From NCBI GenBank assembly GCA_900767685.1, contig CAAGAB010000197.1:1-5366 (forward strand): 5,366 nt of DNA. The letters are read 5' to 3'. The position numbers and the translations under genes were made by a program. The DNA is from an uncultured Coprococcus sp. Its GTDB lineage: Bacteria > Bacillota_A > Clostridia > Lachnospirales > Lachnospiraceae. Below the pieces are notes generated by a model. The model saw nothing but the letters and a program-made list of their open reading frames with translations. It ran no database searches and had not been told where the DNA came from. This document shows, piece by piece, positions 1 through 4,953 of the stretch. Every line of letters starts with the position of its first letter. Position 1 is the stretch's first letter.

Positions 1-1119
1 CATTCCAAGCTCCTGTCCCTGATATACAAATGGCGTACCCTTCAGGAAGAAGAACAACGCACCAAGTGCCTTTGCCATCTGTGTTCTGTATTCAGGTATA
101 TCACCGGCTGGGAAGTATTTGCCTATACTTCTAGGCTGATCGTGATTTTCCAGGTAATTTGCCGCCCATCCGATCTTTTTCACAAGTCTCTGATTGGTGA
201 ACAGCTTGTCCTTGAACTCCTCTATCGTCCAGTCTCTCTGATGCAGCCATAGATCACCCGGATTGATATCTATGTCTGTGTAACTAAAGTCAAATATCAT
301 GGAGAAATGCCCATCCCCTCCAATATATCTGTCCAAATCCTCATTTGGAACTCCAGGAGTCTCTGCGACAGTCACAAAGTCTCCTCTGCCATATGTGTTG
401 AGTTTTAACTCGTGAAGAAACTCATCTATTCCCGGTCTGTTGAGACAGCATTTGCCAACATCGCATCTGCCGTCCTCGCCGTCTGACGGCATAGGCGGGA
501 ATGAGAGGTCTTTCTTTATAAATGTGATGGCATCCATTCGGAATCCTGAAACTCCCTTGTCAAGCCACCAGTTCATCATGTCGTAGAGCTCCTGTCTCAT
601 CTCCTCACACTCCCAGTTGAGATCCGGCTGTTCCTTCGCAAATGAATGGAAATACCAGCTGCCATCCTCAATCTGTGTCCATGTGCTTCCACCGAAGTTG
701 GATCTGAGATCTGCAAGTCCATCTATGTTGTCCTTAAATATATAGTAGTTTCTGTATTTGCTGTGTCTGTCCCGGCACGCCTCCTGGAACCATCTGTGCT
801 GGTCTGATGTGTGATTGATGACCATGTCCATGATGATCCTGATGCCATTTTCATTTGCGCATCTTATAAGTTCATCCGCATCCTCTATGGTTCCAAACTC
901 AGGATTCACATCGTAGTAATCCGATATGTCATATCCGTTGTCTTTCATAGGCGACTTGAAGAATGGACATATCCACACAGCGGTCACGCCAAGTTCTTTG
1001 AGGTACGGCAATTTCTCGGTTATTCCCTTCAGGTCTCCTATGCCATCTCCGTTGCTGTCATAGAAGCTTCTAGGATATATCTGGTAAAATACCGCCTCTT
1101 TCCACCATTTTTTGTCCAT
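1..1119 (-). CDS. GH13 alpha-glucosidase / oligo-glucosidase family enzyme, 3' end cut by window edge
   Basis: This is probably a cytoplasmic retaining glycoside hydrolase that cleaves glucose from the non-reducing end of the imported oligosaccharide. The 373 visible residues start MDKKWWKEAVFYQIYPRSF and have no signal peptide. GH13 landmarks appear in order: a DSNGDGIGD calcium-type loop (21-29), region I DMVINH (98-103), region V QPDLNW (164-169), region II GFRMDA with predicted nucleophile D196, region III VAET with predicted acid/base E253, and region IV ENHD with D327. QPDLNW is typical of the oligo-1,6-glucosidase/alpha-glucosidase group (GH13_31-like). The residue after the nucleophile is Ala197. 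In this group Ala is usually linked to alpha-1,4 or sucrose-type activity and Val to alpha-1,6 activity. The reading frame is open to the window edge; relatives have about 530-560 residues, so roughly a third is missing. It is the last visible gene of the operon. The family is clear, but the exact substrate is not. Confidence 0.93.
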   Translation of the reverse strand, partial: MDKKWWKEAVFYQIYPRSFYDSNGDGIGDLKGITEKLPYLKELGVTAVWICPFFKSPMKDNGYDISDYYDVNPEFGTIEDADELIRCANENGIRIIMDMVINHTSDQHRWFQEACRDRHSKYRNYYIFKDNIDGLADLRSNFGGSTWTQIEDGSWYFHSFAKEQPDLNWECEEMRQELYDMMNWWLDKGVSGFRMDAITFIKKDLSFPPMPSDGEDGRCDVGKCCLNRPGIDEFLHELKLNTYGRGDFVTVAETPGVPNEDLDRYIGGDGHFSMIFDFSYTDIDINPGDLWLHQRDWTIEEFKDKLFTNQRLVKKIGWAANYLENHDQPRSIGKYFPAGDIPEYRTQMAKALGALFFFLKGTPFVYQGQELGM

Positions 1120-1130
1120 ATTTTATGTCT

Positions 1131-1140
1131 GTCCTTCCTC
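1131..1140 (-). promoter_or_regulatory. Ribosome binding site of the GH13 gene, straddling a repeat boundary
   Basis: On the minus strand this reads GAGGAAGGAC, with the AAGGA core ending 12 nt before the ATG at 1119. That is a slightly long spacing. The first seven bases (GAGGAAG) are the end of the 49-bp repeat copy at 1134-1182, so the repeat supplies most of this gene's Shine-Dalgarno sequence. Confidence 0.6.
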
Positions 1141-1182
1141 TGGTATCGCCCCCTCCCTTACGGTCGGCGGCAGTTCGTCAGT
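1134..1182 (-). repeat. 49-bp perfect direct repeat, copy 1 (GH13-proximal), possible structured RNA
   Basis: This is identical over 49 bp to 1215-1263, and the match stops on both sides. On the mRNA (minus) strand, 1171 down to 1148 can fold as a hairpin with two ten-base arms around a GTAA tetraloop. The pairs are CC/GG, then a tandem GA/AG mismatch, CC/GG, a G-G mismatch, and GCC/GGC. The GNRA-type loop and the sheared-type GA pairs arise only when this strand is read as RNA. It lies between the second permease gene and the GH13 gene. The function is unknown; it could be an interspersed repeat, an mRNA-stability element or an attenuator. Confidence 0.85.
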
Positions 1183-1192
1183 GCATTCCGAT

Positions 1193-1210
1193 GTGTGCCT
1201 TCCGGCACAC
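1193..1210 (-). other. Hairpin with GGAA tetraloop between the two repeat copies
   Basis: A perfect 7-bp stem, GTGTGCC/GGCACAC, closes a four-base loop that reads GGAA (GNRA class) on the minus strand. It sits in the 32-bp segment separating the two 49-bp repeats. No T-tract follows in the direction of transcription, so it is not an obvious intrinsic terminator. Confidence 0.75.
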
Positions 1211-1214
1211 GGCA

Positions 1215-1263
1215 CTTCCTCTGGTATCGCCCCCTCCCTTACGGTCGGCGGCAGTTCGTCAGT
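1215..1263 (-). repeat. 49-bp perfect direct repeat, copy 2 (permease-proximal)
   Basis: This is the second identical copy, offset by exactly 81 bp from 1134-1182. It begins 9 bp after the permease stop codon in the direction of transcription. The equivalent GTAA-capped hairpin spans 1252 down to 1229. Perfect identity suggests recent duplication or ongoing homogenisation, or that the sequence is constrained. Confidence 0.85.
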
Positions 1264-1272
1264 CAATTTCAC

Positions 1273-2109
1273 TTAGCCCTTAACAGCTCCGGCTGAAATT
1301 CCCTCGATGATATTCTTCTGAAGTATGATGAATATGATCACGATAGGGATGATGCAAAGAAGTACCGCAGGGAAAATGAGCTCCCATGGATTTCCGTACT
1401 GTCCTGACAGACTCTTTGCATAGTATAAGCTCAGCGTGAGCGTCTTTTTGTCGTTATTTCCTATTACGAGGAATGGAAGAAGATAATCGTTCCATATCCA
1501 CACTGCATTTGTGATGACAACTGTCATGGTCGTCGGCTTTAAGAGCGGCATGACCACATATCTGTATATCTGGAATATATTTGCTCCATCGAGCATGGCT
1601 GCCTCCTCGAGTGACAGCGGGATACTCTTGATGAATCCTCTGTACAGCAGAACCGACATACTGATTCCAAATCCTCCATACATGAGGATCAGACCTGGTG
1701 TGTTCTTGAGTCCCAGCTTGTCCATCAGGGATACAAGTGGGTACATAACTGACTGGAAAGGTATGAGCATGGCTGCTGTGTACGCGATGAAGAGTATATT
1801 TGCCACTTTGGAATCTGTTCTGGCAATTGCCCATGCGGCAAATGAAGATATGACCACGATAAGCGCCACAGCCGCAACTGTTATGAGTATTGTCTGAAGC
1901 AGGCTGCTGCCGAGATTTATCTGCTCAGCTGCATTCTTCAGATAGTCCAGATTCCATGATTTCGGGAGAGCTATTGGAGATGCCACTATCTCCTGCTGTC
2001 CCTTGAATGAATTGACGATCAAGAACCATATCGGGAATATGGTCACGATTGCCAATGCAACGAGTATAACCACTATGATTGCTCTTTTGATCTTGCCTCT
2101 TACTCCCAT
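1273..2109 (-). CDS. CUT1-type sugar ABC transporter permease, MalG-like
   Basis: This 278-residue inner-membrane subunit would form the translocation channel with the permease encoded just upstream. About six hydrophobic segments are visible (roughly 11-33, 70-94, 104-127, 138-158, 194-215, 242-264). The cytoplasmic EAA loop, which docks on the ATPase, is clear at 169-190: E169-A-A, D174-G175 and the closing MPLL. The following WIWNDYLLPF segment (204-213) is characteristic of MalG-type permeases. The length is normal for the family. The ATG at 2109-2107 overlaps the upstream TAA by one base (TAATG). A good site, AAAGGAG at 2121-2127, lies 11 nt before it inside the upstream gene, so the two permeases are probably translationally coupled. 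No ATPase gene follows. The substrate cannot be read from this subunit. Confidence 0.95.
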   Translation of the reverse strand: MGVRGKIKRAIIVVILVALAIVTIFPIWFLIVNSFKGQQEIVASPIALPKSWNLDYLKNAAEQINLGSSLLQTILITVAAVALIVVISSFAAWAIARTDSKVANILFIAYTAAMLIPFQSVMYPLVSLMDKLGLKNTPGLILMYGGFGISMSVLLYRGFIKSIPLSLEEAAMLDGANIFQIYRYVVMPLLKPTTMTVVITNAVWIWNDYLLPFLVIGNNDKKTLTLSLYYAKSLSGQYGNPWELIFPAVLLCIIPIVIIFIILQKNIIEGISAGAVKG

Positions 2110-3005
2110 TATGATTCAATCTCCTTTCTCTTAGTGATCATTACCTGAGCTATAGATATAACTGCAATGATAACGAAGAATATAACTGCCTGTGCCTGTG
2201 CCTCTCCGTATGCTGGAGGAGAGCTCTCTCTTACTGTTTTCAGTATCATGTAGGATATCATGGTCGTTCCGAAATTGCCCTCTGTCAGTGAAACGTTGAG
2301 GTCAAGCATCTTGAAGCTGTTTGCCAGTGACATGAAGAGAACTATCGTAAATGAAGGCATGAGAAGCGGAAGTGTGATCTTCCTGAAGCTTGTCCAGCCT
2401 GTAGCTCCATCTATTCTGGCAGCCTCATAAATATCCTCTGAAATATTATTGAGTCCGTTGAGGTAGATTATCAGGTAGTAACCTGCAACCTGCCATACTC
2501 CGACAATGGCATATGCCAGAAGTGCCTTCCACTGATTCTGAAGCATGTTGTTGAGCACCTCTACATGTACCACGCCATCTGTTCCAAACAATGTCTGTGA
2601 AAATACATTTTCAAATATGAAACGCCATACATAACCCATGGCGAGCATTCCAAGTACATATGGAAGGAACAGTACCGTTCTGAAAAGTCCCTTGCCCTTG
2701 GTGAGCTTCTTGATCATGAGTGCCAGAAGAAGACTGACAACATTCTGTGCTATTACTGCGAGTACAGCATATATGGCCGTGTATCCAAGTGACTGAAGAA
2801 AATCCTTCGACTTGAATATGCTTGTATAATTCTTAAATCCCACCAGTGCATTCCACCAGTGCTCCCCACCTACGAAGTAGGAACCTCTCCACTCTGTGAA
2901 GGAGTAGATCACACCCTCTATAAATGGAACTATGATAACCAGCAAAAACAACACTATAGAAGGCAGAACCATAAGCCAGAATTTTCTCTTGTAAAATCTT
3001 TTCAT
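2109..3005 (-). CDS. CUT1-type sugar ABC transporter permease, MalF-like
   Basis: This 298-residue inner-membrane permease partners the MalG-like subunit. From MKRFYKRKFW a first hydrophobic helix follows (about 11-33), then an exposed segment around 38-70, and further helices near 72-98, 108-130, 160-182, 215-238 and 271-291. The EAA loop is at 194-213: E194-A-A, D199-G200 and TLPL. The start is placed at the ATG at 3005-3003 because AAAGGA (3012-3017) lies 6 nt upstream and the protein then begins as MalF-type permeases in Firmicutes do. The same frame stays open upstream to an ATG at 3122, but that 39-residue extension would be read through palindromic intergenic sequence and looks nothing like the family. 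The large periplasmic domain of enterobacterial MalF is absent, as is normal outside enterics. Confidence 0.94.
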   Translation of the reverse strand: MKRFYKRKFWLMVLPSIVLFLLVIIVPFIEGVIYSFTEWRGSYFVGGEHWWNALVGFKNYTSIFKSKDFLQSLGYTAIYAVLAVIAQNVVSLLLALMIKKLTKGKGLFRTVLFLPYVLGMLAMGYVWRFIFENVFSQTLFGTDGVVHVEVLNNMLQNQWKALLAYAIVGVWQVAGYYLIIYLNGLNNISEDIYEAARIDGATGWTSFRKITLPLLMPSFTIVLFMSLANSFKMLDLNVSLTEGNFGTTMISYMILKTVRESSPPAYGEAQAQAVIFFVIIAVISIAQVMITKRKEIES

Positions 3006-3011
3006 AGTTTT

Positions 3012-3017
3012 TCCTTT
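3012..3017 (-). promoter_or_regulatory. Ribosome binding site that fixes the MalF-like permease start
   Basis: AAAGGA on the minus strand lies 6 nt upstream of the ATG at 3005 and falls just outside the structured region that ends at 3030. Its presence favours 3005 over the upstream in-frame ATG at 3122. Confidence 0.8.
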
Positions 3018-3029
3018 CCTACCTTTGAA

Positions 3030-3150
3030 CACCAGCCATGCAAAATTTGCCTTCGTTGTATGATCGCATTGCTTCGCAATGCGATAGGTCGTCGATGCCA
3101 TTTTAAGATGTGGCTTCGCCACATGGGCATCTCCTTGATCAAGGCTGGTG
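3030..3150 (-). other. Predicted three-way-junction structure between binding-protein and permease genes
   Basis: Perfect 8-bp inverted repeats at 3030-3037 (CACCAGCC) and 3143-3150 (GGCTGGTG) enclose two further stem-loops. One is compound: an outer GATGCC/GGCATC pair (3094-3099 with 3126-3131) around a 7-bp hairpin (3108-3114 with 3118-3124). The other is a perfect 10-bp hairpin (3063-3072 with 3076-3085). Both inner loops read GAA within GCGAAGC on the mRNA strand. A perfect palindrome CCTTGATCAAGG (3133-3144) overlaps one closing arm and could compete with it. It resembles either an intercistronic mRNA processing/stability element or a small mobile palindromic repeat with terminal inverted repeats. 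Pairings are seen directly; the fold and function are inferred. Confidence 0.65.
3063..3085. other. Perfect 10-bp stem-loop with a 3-base loop
   Basis: ATCGCATTGC pairs with GCAATGCGAT around a TTC loop (GAA on the minus strand). The GCGAAGC apex on the transcribed strand is a known unusually stable mini-hairpin sequence in DNA. There is no U-tract, so it is not a terminator in either direction. Confidence 0.8.
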
Positions 3151-3155
3151 CTGCC

Positions 3156-3182
3156 TGTCAGATTCCCATCGGGAATCTGACA
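3156..3182. other. Perfect 12-bp stem-loop directly after the binding-protein gene
   Basis: TGTCAGATTCCC pairs with GGGAATCTGACA around a three-base loop, and the structure begins 12 bases past the stop codon of the binding-protein gene. A T-tract is missing on the downstream (minus-strand) side, where GGCAG follows. This makes an mRNA 3'-end stabiliser or processing site more likely than a strong intrinsic terminator. Such elements commonly let the binding protein be made in excess over the permeases. Confidence 0.8.
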
Positions 3183-3194
3183 TATCTTAAACTA

Positions 3195-4673
3195 CTACTC
3201 CTTGATGCTGTCCTTCCACTTTGTCAGTGCATCTTCCACGCCTGTTCTTATAGTATTCTCATCCCATGGATCAGGATTTGTAAATAACTGCTCCTGGATA
3301 GTTGCACCGATGGTGTTGAGTCCCCATGACTCAGGGAAAGCATCGAAGTCATTGCCCATCACAAGGTCATTACTCATATAGTATACAAGTGAATTGCTGA
3401 GAGGATTCTCAAGCTTCTCGCTCTCGTCTGCGTTGAATGGGACAAATGCAAATTTGTTGGTGATGTAATCTTTTCCTGTATCTGATGTGTAGAGCCATAC
3501 AAGGAAGTCCTCAGCGGCTTTCTGCTCCTCTTCTGAATCCTTCTTGTTGATAACGTAATACTGTGAAACGAACTCAGGGATTGAGCTGTTCATCTTGTCA
3601 ACTGTAACGCCCTCAGCTGAGATGTCACTCTGCTCAAGGTTAACCTTCATTGGGAGCATTGTGAGTCTTGATGCCTTGTCTGCATCCACGCCTGTGATGG
3701 TTCCGTATACCCAGTTACCCTGCTTGATGAACATTGCCTTACCCTCAGCAAATGTCTGAACTGCCTGATCATATCCTGTCACTGTTGAGTTGATGTACTC
3801 TGATCCACGCTCTACCTTGCCGCTTGGTCCTGCTGTGTAGCTTGAAAGCATGTCGAGCTCCTGAACCATCTTTACAAGTGGCTCCTCAAGCTTATCAACA
3901 TCTTCCTTTGTAGCTGCTGCCGTTGCATTGTAGTCAGGGAACACTGCATTCAGTGCGTAGTTTGTATAGTGGTTTGCATATGTCCACTTCTCAGCACCTG
4001 CGATTGCAAATACTCCGTTCATGTTCTCTGTTGTGGCTGTCTTGTCCTTTGCCGTGGTGTATGCATTGCCTGAGAGTGTAACCTTCTCACCACCCTTGCC
4101 GTTTATGTAATCATCGATTGCCTTGATCATACCTGTGAACTCTTCATAATTGGCACTTCTGTAATCAGCGACAAATGCGTCTGCGCTGTCAAGTCCAAAT
4201 ACATCACATATCATCTGTGTATCTGCGATAAGTCCGTAGCCCTCTACGTTGTAAGGAATTCCGCAACTTGCTCCGCTCTCGTCTGCGAGCTGCATACTCT
4301 CTGGAATTGAATCGTAGATTGACTTTAACTCCTCATTATTTACTGATGTTGATGGAAGTACAAATCCGCCCTCATTCCACTCTGTGAACTGTGCCTGGTT
4401 TATCGCGTACAGTGTAGGATAGTTCTTGGAATTCATCTCTGATCTGAGTGTCTCCATGGTCTCCTGTGTACCACATGTATAAACCTTAACCTTAACTCCT
4501 GTCTCTGTCTCATAATCCTTGCACAGATCCTGGATGCTGTCTGCAATCTCAGACTTTGTGTTGTAAATATACAGATCGTAATCCTTCTTTGCTGAACCAC
4601 ATCCTGTCATGGATGCAAGTCCCAGCATCATAGCTGCTGAAAGTGCACATGCTACTAATTTCTTTGCTCTCAT
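3195..4673 (-). CDS. Extracellular sugar-binding lipoprotein of a CUT1 ABC transporter
   Basis: This 492-residue solute-binding protein would be anchored outside the membrane and deliver an oligosaccharide to the two permeases. It has a short basic N-terminus (RAKK), a hydrophobic segment (6-22) and a lipobox SMTGC with predicted lipidated Cys25. Features of the SBP_bac_1/MalE-like fold include GIPYNVEGYGLI (138-149), GKAMFIKQGNWVYG (311-324), which lies in the usual sugar-stacking region, and DFLVWLYTSDTGKDYI (389-404). It is somewhat longer than the 400-450 residues typical of MalE-type proteins. The start at 4673 is supported by AAGGAG (4682-4687) 8 nt upstream. The gene ends in two consecutive in-frame TAG codons (3197-3192) and is first in the operon, behind the operator-rich promoter. 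The ligand is unknown; an alpha-glucoside is inferred only from the GH13 neighbour. Confidence 0.94.
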   Translation of the reverse strand: MRAKKLVACALSAAMMLGLASMTGCGSAKKDYDLYIYNTKSEIADSIQDLCKDYETETGVKVKVYTCGTQETMETLRSEMNSKNYPTLYAINQAQFTEWNEGGFVLPSTSVNNEELKSIYDSIPESMQLADESGASCGIPYNVEGYGLIADTQMICDVFGLDSADAFVADYRSANYEEFTGMIKAIDDYINGKGGEKVTLSGNAYTTAKDKTATTENMNGVFAIAGAEKWTYANHYTNYALNAVFPDYNATAAATKEDVDKLEEPLVKMVQELDMLSSYTAGPSGKVERGSEYINSTVTGYDQAVQTFAEGKAMFIKQGNWVYGTITGVDADKASRLTMLPMKVNLEQSDISAEGVTVDKMNSSIPEFVSQYYVINKKDSEEEQKAAEDFLVWLYTSDTGKDYITNKFAFVPFNADESEKLENPLSNSLVYYMSNDLVMGNDFDAFPESWGLNTIGATIQEQLFTNPDPWDENTIRTGVEDALTKWKDSIKE

Positions 4674-4757
4674 AACCTTTTCTCCTTTTCTTGCTTTGAA
4701 TTTTCCCTCTTGTTAATTCTCGCTATCATTCATATTGTTCCGATAAAACACATTTCA

Positions 4758-4767
4758 TAAGCGCTTA
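4758..4767. promoter_or_regulatory. Palindrome TAAGCGCTTA, possible third operator or cre-like site
   Basis: A perfect 10-bp palindrome with the CG centre typical of LacI/CcpA-family operators. It lies in the leader about 20-30 nt downstream of the predicted transcription start and abuts the 4767-4786 palindrome, sharing one base. It matches the centre of a CcpA cre site (AAGCGCTT), but the outer TG/CA positions are poor. Catabolite repression is possible but not established. Confidence 0.5.
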
Positions 4768-4786
4768 AATGAAACATGTTTCATTT
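4767..4786. promoter_or_regulatory. Operator candidate O1: 20-bp perfect palindrome at the transcription start
   Basis: AAATGAAACATGTTTCATTT is its own reverse complement over all 20 bases. It begins just downstream of the predicted -10 box, so a bound dimer would cover the start of transcription. The same 12-bp core, GAAACATGTTTC, recurs 34 bp away. The adjacent LacI-family gene makes a local repressor the likely ligand. Confidence 0.8.
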
Positions 4787-4794
4787 GCATTAAG

Positions 4795-4821
4795 ATTATC
4801 ATATGAAACATGTTTCGTCAA
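4795..4821 (-). promoter_or_regulatory. Predicted sigma-A-type promoter of the transport operon
   Basis: On the minus strand there is a -35 TTGACG (4821-4816) and a -10 GATAAT (4800-4795), separated by 15 bp, which is slightly short. The upstream side is AT-rich (4822-4850). Transcription would begin near 4788, giving a leader of about 115 nt before the binding-protein ATG. The second GAAACATGTTTC palindrome occupies the spacer, which supports this as the regulated promoter. Confidence 0.6.
4803..4818. promoter_or_regulatory. Operator candidate O2 in the promoter spacer
   Basis: This is the core GAAACATGTTTC (4805-4816), identical to that of O1, with one flanking mismatch (T4804/G4817). It lies between the -35 and -10 elements, where repressor binding would block RNA polymerase. 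Its centre is 34 bp from that of O1. Confidence 0.75.
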
Positions 4822-4885
4822 TAGAGAATTTATAGATTTTTGTATTTTGTGCTCTTAGCAAGTTTCTTATATTTTGTACCCGCAT

Positions 4886-4943
4886 AAAAAAGAAGTTCAT
4901 GATTTTTGAGTGGCACCTCAATTTCTCTTCACGAACTTCTTTT
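4886..4943 (-). terminator. Intrinsic terminator of the LacI-family gene
   Basis: A 15-bp stem with one G-U wobble pairs AAAAGAAGTTCGTGA with TCATGAACTTCTTTT on the minus strand (4943-4929 with 4902-4888). It encloses a small TTGAG/CTCAA hairpin (4906-4910 with 4917-4921) and runs into six Ts (4891-4886). It starts about 10 bases after the regulator's stop codon and isolates the regulator from the transport operon. The plus-strand side has only four Ts, but some bidirectional activity is possible. Confidence 0.85.
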
Positions 4944-4953
4944 CGTAATCATA

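Noticed and set aside
1134..1263. CRISPR-like pattern: two identical repeats around a 32-bp spacer
   Set aside because: There are only two copies, 49 bp is too long for most CRISPR repeats, the spacer is itself a hairpin, the region lies inside an operon, and no cas gene is present.
811..1296. Plus-strand open frame of 161 residues
   Set aside because: It runs antisense to the well-conserved GH13 gene and then through both copies of the 49-bp repeat, where its protein repeats the same peptide (LWYRPLPYGRRQFVS). It resembles no known protein and is a shadow frame.
3003..3122. Longer N-terminus for the MalF-like permease starting at 3122
   Set aside because: The extra 39 residues are encoded by palindromic intergenic DNA and have no family similarity, and a better ribosome binding site sits 6 nt before the ATG at 3005.
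3030..3150. tRNA-like cloverleaf
   Set aside because: The branched pairing is superficially similar, but the length is 121 nt, the acceptor, D-loop and T-loop signatures are absent, and the arms have the wrong sizes.
3156..3182. Intrinsic terminator between the binding-protein and permease genes
   Set aside because: The stem is strong, but GGCAG follows it on the transcribed strand instead of a T-tract. The permeases have no convincing promoter of their own, so at most partial termination is expected.
2859..3287. Plus-strand open frame of 142 residues over the permease start and intergenic region
   Set aside because: It overlaps two genes with clear family membership on the other strand, has no good ribosome binding site, and gives an unrecognisable product.
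4822..4885. Possible small gene or second promoter in the AT-rich stretch between terminator and promoter
   Set aside because: There is no start codon with a ribosome binding site and no well-spaced -35/-10 pair. It is best seen as an AT-rich upstream region of the operon promoter.
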